Positions 16,297-26,472 of a stretch of DNA of 60,899 nucleotides are shown piece by piece; positions within the stretch are counted from its first letter, which is position 1, and each line of letters opens with the position of its first letter. The translations under genes and the position numbers were made by a program. Origin of the DNA: Desulfobacter latus. GTDB taxonomy: Bacteria; Desulfobacterota; Desulfobacteria; Desulfobacterales; Desulfobacteraceae. Under the pieces are notes generated by a model. It did no database searches. It had not been told where the DNA came from and was given only the letters and a program-made list of their open reading frames with translations. Location of the stretch: assembly GCF_013389365.1 (NCBI RefSeq), contig NZ_JACADJ010000019.1:1-60899 (forward strand), in the 5' to 3' direction.

Positions 16297-16953
16297 ATGA
16301 GCAAAAAAGTAGGTGTATTATTAGCAGGGTGCGGCGTATATGATGGTTCTGAAGTTCAGGAAGCCGTATTGACAATGCTGTTTTTGGATCAAGCCAATGC
16401 TGAGATGATTTTCATGGCACCGAACACGGAACAATATCATGTCATTGATCATTTATCAGGGACGGAGATGGCTGAAAAAAGAAATGTCCTGGTAGAATCT
16501 GCGCGTATTTCTCGTGGAAACATCAAGGATTTAAAAGATGTTCAAGCAAGTGATATGGATGCCCTCATCATACCGGGCGGTTTTGGCGCAGCCAAAAATT
16601 TAAGTGATTTTGCGATTAATAACGTTCAAGCTGAGGTTCATCCGGAAGTCCAGCGAATTATAACCGACATGATTAACAGCAAAAAGCCTGTTGGTGCCCT
16701 TTGTATTGCGCCGGCGACGTTAACGAAGGCAATTGCCGACAAACAGCCTGAAGTCACTATTGGAAATGATCTGGGCACCGCAGACGCGATCGAGAAAATG
16801 GGCGGCAAACATGTGGCATGCGGTGTGGATCAAATACATGTAGACCGGGCCAACAAAATTGTGACAACTCCGGCATATATGCTTGGCCCCGGTACTAAAG
16901 ATATCGCAGTCGGAATTGAAAAATTAGTAGCTGAAGTGCTGGCCATGGCATAA
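16297..16953 (+). CDS. elbB: ElbB/ES1-like glyoxalase, class I glutamine amidotransferase fold
   Basis: ATG 16297 is chosen because GGAGGAT lies 6 nt upstream; an in-frame TTG at 16282 overlaps that site. The 218-aa product begins MSKKVGVLLAGCGVYDGSEV and contains IIPGGFGAAKNLSDFA and the nucleophile-elbow region PVGALCIAPA with Cys, all typical of ElbB (about 217 aa). E. coli ElbB has weak glyoxalase activity and has been linked to isoprenoid synthesis; its true role is uncertain. It stands alone between the recombinase and pepN. Confidence 0.88.
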   Translation: MSKKVGVLLAGCGVYDGSEVQEAVLTMLFLDQANAEMIFMAPNTEQYHVIDHLSGTEMAEKRNVLVESARISRGNIKDLKDVQASDMDALIIPGGFGAAKNLSDFAINNVQAEVHPEVQRIITDMINSKKPVGALCIAPATLTKAIADKQPEVTIGNDLGTADAIEKMGGKHVACGVDQIHVDRANKIVTTPAYMLGPGTKDIAVGIEKLVAEVLAMA

Positions 16954-16996
16954 CCCACATGGACCGTAACACAAGCCCACAAGAAACACTGAAGGA

Positions 16997-17062
16997 CTAA
17001 AATGGGCGCCGCAGGCGCTTCGCCCTCTTGTTTCTTGTATCTTGTCTCTAGTTTCTTATAAA
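16997..17062 (+). repeat. Dispersed repeat, copy A, upstream of pepN
   Basis: This 66-bp segment has a GC-rich palindromic head (GGGCGCCGCAGGCGCTTCGCCC) and a pyrimidine-rich tail ending CTTGTCTCTAGTTTCTT. A second copy lies at 50216-50279 upstream of tyrA in the same orientation, with the shared blocks CTAAAATGGGCGCCGC and ATCTTGTCTCTAGTTTC. In both places the tail ends 12-40 bp before a start codon. Confidence 0.8.
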
Positions 17063-17101
17063 TTGACATGCTTGCGGGCCGGTTGTATTTTAGCTTGTAT
17101 T

Positions 17102-19708
17102 ATGAATGAACACAAAAAAATACACTTAAAAGACTACCGGCCCTTTGAATTTATCGTTGACCATGTTGACCTGGTCTTTGACATCCGGGATGACCACACC
17201 CGGGTGACCTCCAAACTTAAAATGAAAAAAGATCCGGCCAGGGCAAATGAAACAACGCCCTTGGTGCTGAACAAGGGAACGTTTGACATTATTTCCGTGG
17301 TTGCCGGCGATATGGTACTTTTGCCCGGTGAATACAAAAGCGATGATGAAATCTTCAGCCTTGTCGCCACCCCGGATATTTTCGAGCTTGAAATCACAAA
17401 CATTCTTAAACCGGATGAAAATACGGCGTTAGAAGGATTATACCGTTCTGGCAGCATTTTATGTACCCAGTGTGAGGCCCAGGGATTTCGCAATATCACC
17501 CCTTATCCTGACCGACCCGATGTGATGGCACCCTTTTCCTGCACCATTGTGGCGGATAAAACCCGCTATCCTGTACTGTTATCCAACGGCAACCTTGTAA
17601 AATCCGGAGACCTTGACAACAACCGCCACTTTGCCGTCTGGGAAGATCCGTTTAAAAAACCCTGCTATCTTTTTGCCCTGGTGGCTGGAGACCTTGACGT
17701 GTTGGAGGACCGGTTCACAACAGCATCCGGCAGGGATGTGGCCCTTAAAATCTACTCTGAAAAAGAGAATATCGACCGTTGCAGCCATGCCATGACGTCC
17801 TTGAAACAGGCCATGGCATGGGATGAAAAACGGTTTGGCCGGGAATATGATCTGGACCTGTACCAGATCGTGGCCATCAATGATTTTAATGCCGGGGCCA
17901 TGGAAAACAAAGGGCTGAACATATTTAACGCCAAATATGTACTGGCAGACCCGCAAACAGCCACGGACGACGATTTCATGGGCATCCAGGGCGTGATTGC
18001 CCACGAATATTTCCACAACTGGACCGGCAACCGGATCACCCTGAAAAACTGGTTCCAGCTCAGCCTCAAGGAAGGCCTCACTGTTTTCCGGGACCAGGAA
18101 TTTTCATCGGACATGAACTCACGGCCGGTACAGCGCATCAGCGATGTAAAAAAACTGATGGCGGCACAGTTTCCGGAGGACAGCGGCCCCATGGTCCACC
18201 CGGTACGGCCGGACGCATACATCAAAATGGATAACTTTTACACCATGACCGTGTACGAAAAAGGTGCCGAAGTGATCCGCATGATCTATCAGCTTTTAGG
18301 GCAGGCGCTGTTCAGAACGGGCATGGACCTCTATTTTGAAAAATTTGACGGCATGGCCGTAACCCTTGAGGATTTTGTCGGTGTCATGGCAAAGGTATCC
18401 GGCCGCAACCTGGATCAGTTTTTCCGGTGGTATACCCAGTCCGGTACACCGGCCGTATCCATGACCCGTCAATATGATGAAAATACCAAAAGCATGTCTT
18501 TAACCTTTACCCAGGCCACATCCCCGGACAGAAATCAATCCGAAAAAAAACCCTTTCATATCCCTGTCCGGATCGCTTTGATCAACAGGGCCGGAGAAAC
18601 CGTCAAACAAGACGCGCTGTATGAGCTGACACAGGAAACCGACACCTTTAAATTTGAAAATGTACCTGCCGATATCTACCCGTCCGTATTCAGGGAATTT
18701 ACGGCACCTGTGCGTCTCACCACGGATTTTTCAGATCAGGACCTTGCCTTTCTCATGGCCCGGGATACCGATCCCTTTAACCAGTGGCATGCCGCCCAGA
18801 CCCTGTTTGTCAATGAGATAAAAAATCTGGTGACGGCTATCCAGGCCGGCAATCCCATGGCGGTATCCGCGGGGCTTGTTAATGCCTTTTCCCTGGCCCT
18901 GGAAGAGAATCAAAAAGACAGGGCATTTCTTTCCAGGGCCCTTGCCCTGCCCCAGGAAACAGAAATCAAAGATCATTTTGAAATCATAGATGTTGAGGCC
19001 ATCCACCAGGCCAGGACCTTTTTGAAACAGACCCTGGCTCAAAAACTGACATCAGAATTTAAAACCGTATATGAACTCTGCCGCTCCGCAAATTCCGACG
19101 ATATTTCAGGTGGGGCCATGGCGGACAGAAGCCTTAAAAACCTTTGTCTTTCCTATCTTGGCAGCCTGGCGAATAACGATGTCCAGGATATCGTACAAAA
19201 ACAATTTGAACACGCCGGCAATATGACGGATGAATTTGCCGCCTTCAAAATTCTGAGTCACATGAATGCGGACGTGCGGGATAAAGCATGTCCGGCCTTT
19301 TATGACAAATGGCAGGCCCGGACCCTGGTGATCGACAAATGGTTTTCCGTCCAGGCCCAGTCCAGCCTTGAAGACACTTTAGACCAGGTAAAAAAACTGA
19401 CAACACACAAAGATTTTACCATGGCCAATCCCAACAAGGTCCGGGCACTCATATTTGCCTTTGCCATGAACAATCCCATGCATTTTCACAGGGTTGACGG
19501 TCAGGGTTATGAATTTACGGCCGAACGGATTCTGATGCTGGATAAAATCAACCCCCAGACAGCTGCACGGCTTTGTTCATGTTTTAATTTATGGAAGCGC
19601 TATGATGAGAACAGACAAGCGATGATGAAAAAGCAACTTGAAACCATGGCGGAACAAAAAGAGCTGTCCAGGAATCTTTATGAAATTGTCTCCCGGGCTT
19701 TGGAATAA
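17102..19708 (+). CDS. pepN: Aminopeptidase N (M1 metallopeptidase)
   Basis: ATG 17102 gives 868 aa, close to E. coli PepN (870); the longer frame to 17042 begins inside the dispersed repeat and is rejected. The exopeptidase motif GAMENKGLN (about 283) and the zinc site HEYFHNW with the distal Glu in SLKEGLTVFRDQEF are intact. M1 aminopeptidases trim N-terminal residues from peptides in the cytoplasm. The N-terminal domain is followed by the thermolysin-like core and a long helical C-terminal domain, all present. It ends convergent to the epimerase gene with a hairpin between. Confidence 0.95.
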   Translation: MNEHKKIHLKDYRPFEFIVDHVDLVFDIRDDHTRVTSKLKMKKDPARANETTPLVLNKGTFDIISVVAGDMVLLPGEYKSDDEIFSLVATPDIFELEITNILKPDENTALEGLYRSGSILCTQCEAQGFRNITPYPDRPDVMAPFSCTIVADKTRYPVLLSNGNLVKSGDLDNNRHFAVWEDPFKKPCYLFALVAGDLDVLEDRFTTASGRDVALKIYSEKENIDRCSHAMTSLKQAMAWDEKRFGREYDLDLYQIVAINDFNAGAMENKGLNIFNAKYVLADPQTATDDDFMGIQGVIAHEYFHNWTGNRITLKNWFQLSLKEGLTVFRDQEFSSDMNSRPVQRISDVKKLMAAQFPEDSGPMVHPVRPDAYIKMDNFYTMTVYEKGAEVIRMIYQLLGQALFRTGMDLYFEKFDGMAVTLEDFVGVMAKVSGRNLDQFFRWYTQSGTPAVSMTRQYDENTKSMSLTFTQATSPDRNQSEKKPFHIPVRIALINRAGETVKQDALYELTQETDTFKFENVPADIYPSVFREFTAPVRLTTDFSDQDLAFLMARDTDPFNQWHAAQTLFVNEIKNLVTAIQAGNPMAVSAGLVNAFSLALEENQKDRAFLSRALALPQETEIKDHFEIIDVEAIHQARTFLKQTLAQKLTSEFKTVYELCRSANSDDISGGAMADRSLKNLCLSYLGSLANNDVQDIVQKQFEHAGNMTDEFAAFKILSHMNADVRDKACPAFYDKWQARTLVIDKWFSVQAQSSLEDTLDQVKKLTTHKDFTMANPNKVRALIFAFAMNNPMHFHRVDGQGYEFTAERILMLDKINPQTAARLCSCFNLWKRYDENRQAMMKKQLETMAEQKELSRNLYEIVSRALE

Positions 19709-19780
19709 CCATGCCTGTCCGGTTAATTCAGTTGCCCTCCCCTACCCCCTGTGGTTGCCCTCTGTTTTCAATCCCCAAAA

Positions 19781-19802
19781 GGGCAGGCACAGGGGCCTGC
19801 CC
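19781..19802. repeat. GGGCAGGC palindrome between convergent genes
   Basis: GGGCAGGC (19781-19788) pairs with GCCTGCCC (19795-19802) around a 6-nt loop. It lies between the stop codons of pepN and the convergent epimerase gene, so it may act as a bidirectional terminator; its form is that of a dispersed palindrome rather than a classic T-tailed terminator. Confidence 0.55.
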
Positions 19803-19843
19803 CTACAAGCAGCCCGTAGTCAAAACTGCGGGGCATCCTTTCA

Positions 19844-20848
19844 TCAGGCATAATATTCCTTATACCAGTCCACAAAATTCCGTATTCCCTGTTTTACAGA
19901 CGTTTCAGGCTTAAACCCGGTGGCGGCAATCAGATCATCCACATCCGCCCAGGTGGCGGGCACATCGCCGGCCTGCATGGGCTGATAGTCAATTTTTGCT
20001 TTTTTACCCAGGGCATCTTCAATGGCGTGGACAAAGTCCATCAACGCCACCGAGTCATTATTACCAATATTGTAGATCCTGTACGGCACACACGAGCTTG
20101 AAGGAACGGGATTTTTCCCACTCCATGCCGGATCAGGCTCAGGAACATTGTCCATCACCCGGACCACCCCTTCCACAATATCGTCAATATAGGTAAAATC
20201 CCGTTGCATCTCTCCATTGTTAAACACCTTGATGGACTCGTCGGCCAAAATGGCCTTTGTAAAGAGGAACAGCGCCATATCAGGCCTGCCCCAGGGACCA
20301 TATACCGTAAAAAACCGCAATCCGGTTACCGGCAGATTATACAGATAACTGTAAGAATGGGCCATGAGTTCATTGGCTTTTTTGGACGCCGCATACAGGC
20401 TGACCGGATGATCCACATTATGACGGACCGAAAAAGGCATGTGGGTATTCAGCCCATACACCGAACTTGATGACGCAAACACAAGATGCTTGACCCCGCC
20501 ATGGCGGCAGCCTTCAAGAATATTGCCAAACCCCACCAGATTGGCATCCACATAGGAAGCCGGATTTTCAAGGCTGTACCGCACCCCTGCCTGGGCCGCC
20601 AGGTTCACCACGCAGTCAAAGGCGTTTTCCTCAAACAGCCTGGCCATGTTGGGCCGGTCTGCAATGTCCTGGCGAATAAATGTGAACTCCGGATATCCGG
20701 ACAGGCGCGCCAGTCGGTCTTTTTTCAGGTTCACGTCATAATAATCATTGAGGTTATCAATCCCCCATACACGATGACCGTCATTCAACAGTCGTAAAGA
20801 AAGCGCAGACCCGATAAACCCGGCTGCACCGGTGATCAATATATTCAT
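19844..20848 (-). CDS. NAD-dependent epimerase, UDP-glucuronate 4-epimerase-like
   Basis: The start at 20848 (MNILITGAAGFIGSA) has AAAGGA 7-8 nt upstream and gives 334 aa; the open frame to 20959 adds residues without family resemblance. The NAD-binding GAAGFIG and the catalytic YAASKKANE with Ser-Ser-Ser (FASSSSVYG) are present, as in extended short-chain dehydrogenases. The pattern GIDNLNDYYDVNLKKDRL and LRFFTVYGPWGRPDMALF is that of UDP-glucuronate/galacturonate 4-epimerases. It probably works on the product of ugd nearby. The sugar specificity is inferred. Confidence 0.85.
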   Translation of the reverse strand: MNILITGAAGFIGSALSLRLLNDGHRVWGIDNLNDYYDVNLKKDRLARLSGYPEFTFIRQDIADRPNMARLFEENAFDCVVNLAAQAGVRYSLENPASYVDANLVGFGNILEGCRHGGVKHLVFASSSSVYGLNTHMPFSVRHNVDHPVSLYAASKKANELMAHSYSYLYNLPVTGLRFFTVYGPWGRPDMALFLFTKAILADESIKVFNNGEMQRDFTYIDDIVEGVVRVMDNVPEPDPAWSGKNPVPSSSCVPYRIYNIGNNDSVALMDFVHAIEDALGKKAKIDYQPMQAGDVPATWADVDDLIAATGFKPETSVKQGIRNFVDWYKEYYA

Positions 20849-21007
20849 GCTGAGTCCTTTAAACTTAAAAATATGAAGTCGGAAAAACCGTAATCCGGCT
20901 TTTCCATATGCGACCATCAGTCGCCCCGGATAAACCGGAAGGCTTGTATATTTATTCAAGCGTGTTGTACCATGATCAGGTATTCATAACAAATCAAGAA
21001 ATACAAT

Positions 21008-21298
21008 TCAAACAAGATTCTTACCTCCGCAAAAGCTTAAATTTTTTCGAGCCGGTTGTTTCCGCCTTGAATTAATTAGGAGATTAATAAAATTCAATAA
21101 TATCCGATCGGAAATATTGACCTCTTCCCGTTTCTTATATAGAGTTGAATGAATGGTTGCGGTGTGGCATTGAGCGCATGATTGTATAACGAAGAGCCTG
21201 CGGTTAGGCCCATGATCGGAATAAAATCTTCCAAAATATGGTTTAGAATTTTCATTCGGATTCAAGGCGTGGCAATGGGAGCATATTGAAATATGTAC
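21008..21298 (-). pseudogene. Fragment of a multihaem c-type cytochrome
   Basis: This frame on the minus strand carries two haem-binding CxxCH motifs, ICSHCHALNP and SCAQCHTATIH, spaced about 37 residues apart, but is closed upstream by a stop at 21299-21301. It has no signal peptide or proper start. In the next frame further upstream, residues such as GQVPKAHNQNKLSHMVC look like a broken continuation of the same gene. I read it as a decayed cytochrome gene in the 545-bp gap between the epimerase and the response-regulator gene. The call rests on two motifs only. Confidence 0.4.
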
Positions 21299-21393
21299 TC
21301 ATTGTCACAACGAAGAAGACGGATGAAAAGGCAAACCATATGGGAGAGTTTATTTTGATTATGGGCCTTAGGGACTTGTCCAAGGGAGCAACA

Positions 21394-22536
21394 ATGACAA
21401 ACAAGCTCACGGAATCTATCCTCCTGGTTGACGACCAACCTGCGAACCTTCAGGTACTGATGAACACGCTGGAAAGTCTGGGCTGCAAGCTGCTGGTCGC
21501 CAAAAACGGCAAGACAGCCTTGACCATTGCCCAAAAAATGCGGCCGAATCTCATTTTGCTGGATATCATGATGCCGGGAATCGACGGATTTGAGGTGTGT
21601 CGACGGTTAAAGTCGGATCCGGACACCCAGAAAATTCCGGTAATCTTTCTTTCCGCCCTTGATGATACCGGAGACAAGGTGCGTGGGCTTCAACTCGGGG
21701 CGGTGGACTATGTCGCCAAGCCCTTCCAACCCGAAGAGGTCATTGCCCGCGTGAATACCCACTTGACCATCCATCGGCTCAATCGCGAGGTGCAAAAACA
21801 AAAGGATGAGCTGGCGCACGAGTTACAGGTTGTCTCCCAACTACAACGCAACCTTCTGCCTGAACGACTGCCCCGGGTTCCCGGATTAAAACTGGCAGTA
21901 CACTATGAAACCAGCCGTTATGCCGGTGGTGACTACTATGATTTCATGACGCTGCCCGGGGATCTTCTGGGCGTCCTGATCGCAGATGCGGAAGGTCACA
22001 GTGCCCCTGCCGCGGTCATGATGGCGATGACCTGCGCCCTGTTTCGTTCCTGTTCCACCGACCTGAATGAGCCGGCCAGCGTACTCTCCTTCATTAATGA
22101 AAATTTATGCAAAGTAAACAGGGAAAGCTTTGTAACGGCCGCTTACGCGGTTTACGATACCACTCGCAGGATCCTCAGGATCGCCTGTGCAGGCCATCCA
22201 TTCCCCATCCTCTATCGATTTTCAGAAAAGACTGCCACCGAACTTCCCTGTGACAACGTAATGCTGATGGGATTGGCGCCTTATACCGATGTGCCGGTTT
22301 CCGAAATTACACTTTATCCCGGGGACCGCATTCTGTTTTACACGGATGGAGCCACCGACCGATTCAATACATCCGAGGATCGTTACGGAACGGATCGTCT
22401 GCTGCATAAATTTAAAACCGCCGCCTCCGATGACCCCGAAGTCATTCTTAAAGAAATTGTCGACGATATCTTGCAATTCGCAGGAGACAGCCCGGCTGAT
22501 GATGATCAGGCCATGATTGTTCTGGTTGTTGACTAA
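21394..22536 (+). CDS. Response regulator with SpoIIE/RsbU-type PP2C phosphatase output
   Basis: ATG 21394 follows AGGGAG with good spacing and gives 380 aa; the open frame extends to 21286 without family match. Residues about 1-125 are a receiver domain (ILLVDDQPANLQ, phospho-acceptor in LILLDIMMPGIDG, Lys in VAKPF). A short coiled linker leads to a PP2C domain at about 165-380 with YAGGDYYDFM, DAEGHSAPAAVMMAM, FYTDGATDRF and DDDQAMIV. Such phosphatases dephosphorylate STAS-type anti-anti-sigma factors. A hybrid kinase lies 100 bp downstream, and a STAS protein and RsbW-like kinase lie 6.5-7 kb further on, making a complete partner-switching set. Confidence 0.9.
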   Translation: MTNKLTESILLVDDQPANLQVLMNTLESLGCKLLVAKNGKTALTIAQKMRPNLILLDIMMPGIDGFEVCRRLKSDPDTQKIPVIFLSALDDTGDKVRGLQLGAVDYVAKPFQPEEVIARVNTHLTIHRLNREVQKQKDELAHELQVVSQLQRNLLPERLPRVPGLKLAVHYETSRYAGGDYYDFMTLPGDLLGVLIADAEGHSAPAAVMMAMTCALFRSCSTDLNEPASVLSFINENLCKVNRESFVTAAYAVYDTTRRILRIACAGHPFPILYRFSEKTATELPCDNVMLMGLAPYTDVPVSEITLYPGDRILFYTDGATDRFNTSEDRYGTDRLLHKFKTAASDDPEVILKEIVDDILQFAGDSPADDDQAMIVLVVD

Positions 22537-22636
22537 AGGGCCGTGTCTTTGAGTTTTTTCTCAAAAAATTTAATATAAATAAGTATGCGCTATACAATGC
22601 CTGCTGTTCTTCGGCGAAAAAATATAGGAGAATACT

Positions 22637-25600
22637 TTGAAAAAAAATGAAACCACTAAAGCAAGCAAAACGACGGGGCAAGTCGATGCCAAGAATGACC
22701 AGGCCGCTGTCGGGAGCGACGGGTTTTCCTTGACGGAAGTGATCGATATTGAACAGCTGAAACCCGTCCTTGAAGACTTCTGTAATATCATGAGAATCTC
22801 CTCGGCCATTGTTGACTTGAAGGGAAATGTTCTGGTTTCCGCCAGCCGGCAGCGGATCTGCACCAACTTTCACCATATTGATGCACGGAGGTGTTATCGT
22901 TGTGTTGAGAGCGACACGGAACTTGCTGCAAACCTGGGGAAGGGGAAGCCGTTTTCGATTTACCACTGCAAAAACGGCCTGACCAACGCCGCCTCACCCA
23001 TCATCATTGAGGGCCGGCATGTGGCCAATCTTTTTGTCGGGCAATTTCTCACGGAAGCCCCCAATATGAACTATTTCAAACAGCAGGCCCGAAAATTCGG
23101 TTTTGATGTGGCCGATTACATGCGTGCCCTTGATTATGTTCCGATCATTTCCCAGGATAAGCTGCTCACCATTCTAAGATTCCTGACGGGGTTTGCGAAC
23201 ATTGCCGTCTTTTTGGGCATTGAGCGGATCAAAGCAAAAAAAGCCGAACATATCGCCCAAGTTCGGGTCGAAGATACTGAAAAGGCCAAAAAGGAGTTGA
23301 TACGCTATAAGCGGCATCTTGAAAGCCTAGTAGAGGATCGCACTGAAAGGCTCAAGCAATCCGAGGAATACAACCATCTTATCCTGCAATCGGTGGCAGA
23401 GGGTATTTTCGGTACCGATACGGATGGTCGATGCATCTATGTCAATGAAGCCGCACAGAAGATGCTTGGATACACCGCCGAAGAACTCATCGGTCAAAAT
23501 ATATATGACCTGTTTCACCATTCCAATGAGGATGGATCGCCGCACCTTCGGGAAAACTGTCCGATTTATCTGGCCCACACCCAGGGGATCACCAGCTTCC
23601 GCAGGGACGAGGTCTTCTGGCGCAAGGACGGCTCATTTTTTTACACCTCCTACACAAGCGTGCCCCAGCGCAAAGACAAAACCATCATTGGCGCCGTAGT
23701 GGTCTTCCGGGACATCTCTGAGCGCAAAAAATTTGAAGATGCCCTGCGGGAGAGCGAATACCATCTTAAAAGCATTCTGATGACAACCAATGAAGGATTC
23801 TTCTGGGTAGACAATGACGCGCGCCTCGTATCCCTTAATGACACCATGTGCAAAATTTTCAATAGATCCCGCGAGGATCTTGTCGGAAAGACACTCTTTG
23901 AATTTCTGGATAAGAAAAATACGGCGATCTTGAATGAGCAGCTTGAACGCAGAGTTACCGGCCAAACAGGTGTCTATGAAATCGCCTTCAACCGTCCGGA
24001 CGGTTCAAAAGTAACCTGCCTGCTCCATGCCACGCCCCTTTACGATAAAAACGGCATAAAAACAGGGTCTTTTGCCATGGTTGCGGACATTACCCACCGC
24101 AAAAAAATGGAAGAGGAACTCATTATCGCCCGGGATAAAGCAGAGGCGGCCACCCAGGCCAAAAGTGATTTTCTGGCCAACATGAGCCACGAAATCCGCA
24201 CCCCCATGAACGCCGTTATGGGGATGACCCATCTGGCCCTCCAGACGGACCTGACCCCGAAGCAGAGAGACTATCTTAACAAAATTCAGATTTCCGCCAA
24301 TTCCCTTCTCGGGGTCATCAACGATATTCTCGATTTTTCAAAAATCGAGGCCGGCAAGATGAAGATGGAGTCCATTGAGTTCAACCTGGATGAAGTCCTG
24401 GAGAATCTTTCCACCATGATCGCAACGAAAGTTCGGGAAAAAGAGGGGATTGAGGTTCTTTTCAACACCGGCGCCGACGTTCCCCGCCGTCTGATGGGCG
24501 ATCCCATGCGGTTGAGCCAGGTCCTGATCAACCTGGCCAATAACGCCATCAAATTCACCGAACATGGAGAAATAGTGGTCTCAACCAAAGTACTCAGTCA
24601 GGCGAACCATGTTACCGTTCTCCAATTTTCCGTGCGGGATACTGGCATCGGCCTCAATAAAAAACAAATAGCCCAGCTTTTTACGAGCTTTAGCCAGGCG
24701 GATACGTCTATCACCCGCCGGTACGGCGGCACCGGGCTGGGGCTATCCATCTGTCAGCGCCTCGTAAAAATGATGTGCGGCAGAATATGGGTGGAAAGCA
24801 CCTGCGGGTCAGGCAGTACATTTTATTTCACGGCGGCGTTCAAGACCGTGCGGGAAGCCAGACGGGTCTGCCATATTCCCCCGCCGGAGTTGAGAAACCT
24901 CAGAGCGCTGGTGGTGGATGACAATGCGACCTCCCGGCAAATTTTTCATAATATGCTGGAATCTTTCTCGTTTAATGTGACCTTGGTGGCGTCCGGTGAA
25001 GAAGGGCTGGAGGAGATTGAAAAATCCGTCGAAGGAACCCCCTACGACATCGTGGTAATGGACTGGAAGCTGCCGGGCATCGACGGCATCGAGGCCTCAA
25101 AACGAATCAAGAAGGATTCGCGGCTGACCCGGGTTCCGATCATTATCCTGGTCAGCGCCTACATCCGGGAAGAGATCATGTGGCAGGCCGATGCGGCCGG
25201 TCTGGATGGTTTCCTGATCAAACCCATCAATGCTTCAGTGATGTTTGATACGATCATGAACGCACTGGCCAAAGATGATGAAGATATGGAGACCCCGCCG
25301 GCGGCGGAAGAAAATGAATGCAAACAGGTCTCAGATGTACTCAAGTGCCTTGAAGGCGCCCGGGTGCTGCTGGTTGAAGACAATGAGATCAACCAGCAGG
25401 TTGCCATGGAAATCCTTGCCGCGGCAGGGGTTACGGTCACCCTGGCCACCAACGGACAAAAAGCTGTTGACGCAGTGCAGACGAATCATTTTGATGCCGT
25501 GCTGATGGATCTGCAGATGCCGGTGATGGATGGCTATACCGCAACCCGAACCATCCGGCAAGATCCGCAGTTCAAGGATTTGCCGATCATCGCCATGACG

Positions 25601-26434
25601 GCCCATGCCATGGCCGAAGATCCGGAAAAAAGCCGCCATGCCGGCATGAATGATCACATCACCAAACCCATCAATACCGAGGAACTCTACGCCGTCCTGG
25701 CGGAATGGATTTCAGTCGACACACCCTGTGGGGCGGCCGTATCAGAAACGGAGACACCACGGCAGCCCGTTCCAGACAATAGCGGCACTGTCGTCCCGGC
25801 ATCCCCGGATAAGCAGACGTTGCCGGCGATTCTGGATGGATTCGATATTCCTTCCGGTCTGAAGCGCCTTCAAGGAAATCAGGCCCTTTACCGCAAGCTG
25901 TTGATCAATTTCGGCGACAAATACGCCCAGCGGACCAACGAAATCCGCCAAGCCCTGGCGGCCGGGGACTACAGCAGCGCCCACAAATTGACGCATGAAA
26001 TCAAAGGCGTTGCCGGCAATCTCTCGGCATTCCAGCTGCATACCGCAGCCACAGAGCTGGATCAGCTGGTCAAGCATGCGACCTCGCAGAATCCCCCGCC
26101 GGAGGATATACTCGCCACAGCCTTAACCGCCTTGGAACGTCGTATGACAGAAGCCCTTGGATCCGTCCTGCAGCTGTCATCATTGATGGGCGAGGCCGAA
26201 CCCGAAGCGGCCCTTGAATCAGAGCAACAACTGCCCCCGGATCTGGCCCAAGAAGTCGCTGTTCGCCTGCGGGAGGCTGCCGAAATGGGTGACATATCGG
26301 CACTGACGGAAATTTGCGAAGAGATGGCCGTCCGGTCAAAGGCGTTTGCCCCCTATCTCAACAACATTGCACGAATGAAGGAAGAATTTGATTTTGAAGG
26401 GATCATCGCTCTGGCCGATGATCTGAAAATTTGA
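22637..26434 (+). CDS. Hybrid histidine kinase with PocR sensory, PAS, REC and HPt domains
   Basis: The start is TTG 22637 with AGGAG 6 nt upstream; 1,265 aa. Residues about 30-200 form a PocR-type ligand-binding domain (IEQLKPVLEDFCNIM, then RRCYRCVESD and a Cys in IYHCKNGL). Two PAS domains follow (about 245-360 and 375-490), then HisKA with FLANMSHEIRTPMN, an HATPase (GTGLGLSICQRL), two receiver domains (Asp in VVMDWKLPGIDG and VLMDLQMPVMDG) and a C-terminal HPt domain with KLTHEIKGVAGNL. It has no membrane segment, so it senses an intracellular signal. It probably phosphorylates the upstream REC-phosphatase through the HPt domain. Confidence 0.92.
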   Translation: MKKNETTKASKTTGQVDAKNDQAAVGSDGFSLTEVIDIEQLKPVLEDFCNIMRISSAIVDLKGNVLVSASRQRICTNFHHIDARRCYRCVESDTELAANLGKGKPFSIYHCKNGLTNAASPIIIEGRHVANLFVGQFLTEAPNMNYFKQQARKFGFDVADYMRALDYVPIISQDKLLTILRFLTGFANIAVFLGIERIKAKKAEHIAQVRVEDTEKAKKELIRYKRHLESLVEDRTERLKQSEEYNHLILQSVAEGIFGTDTDGRCIYVNEAAQKMLGYTAEELIGQNIYDLFHHSNEDGSPHLRENCPIYLAHTQGITSFRRDEVFWRKDGSFFYTSYTSVPQRKDKTIIGAVVVFRDISERKKFEDALRESEYHLKSILMTTNEGFFWVDNDARLVSLNDTMCKIFNRSREDLVGKTLFEFLDKKNTAILNEQLERRVTGQTGVYEIAFNRPDGSKVTCLLHATPLYDKNGIKTGSFAMVADITHRKKMEEELIIARDKAEAATQAKSDFLANMSHEIRTPMNAVMGMTHLALQTDLTPKQRDYLNKIQISANSLLGVINDILDFSKIEAGKMKMESIEFNLDEVLENLSTMIATKVREKEGIEVLFNTGADVPRRLMGDPMRLSQVLINLANNAIKFTEHGEIVVSTKVLSQANHVTVLQFSVRDTGIGLNKKQIAQLFTSFSQADTSITRRYGGTGLGLSICQRLVKMMCGRIWVESTCGSGSTFYFTAAFKTVREARRVCHIPPPELRNLRALVVDDNATSRQIFHNMLESFSFNVTLVASGEEGLEEIEKSVEGTPYDIVVMDWKLPGIDGIEASKRIKKDSRLTRVPIIILVSAYIREEIMWQADAAGLDGFLIKPINASVMFDTIMNALAKDDEDMETPPAAEENECKQVSDVLKCLEGARVLLVEDNEINQQVAMEILAAAGVTVTLATNGQKAVDAVQTNHFDAVLMDLQMPVMDGYTATRTIRQDPQFKDLPIIAMTAHAMAEDPEKSRHAGMNDHITKPINTEELYAVLAEWISVDTPCGAAVSETETPRQPVPDNSGTVVPASPDKQTLPAILDGFDIPSGLKRLQGNQALYRKLLINFGDKYAQRTNEIRQALAAGDYSSAHKLTHEIKGVAGNLSAFQLHTAATELDQLVKHATSQNPPPEDILATALTALERRMTEALGSVLQLSSLMGEAEPEAALESEQQLPPDLAQEVAVRLREAAEMGDISALTEICEEMAVRSKAFAPYLNNIARMKEEFDFEGIIALADDLKI

Positions 26435-26472
26435 TGATCGAGTGAAAAAAATCAGAAAAATAAAGAGGGAAA

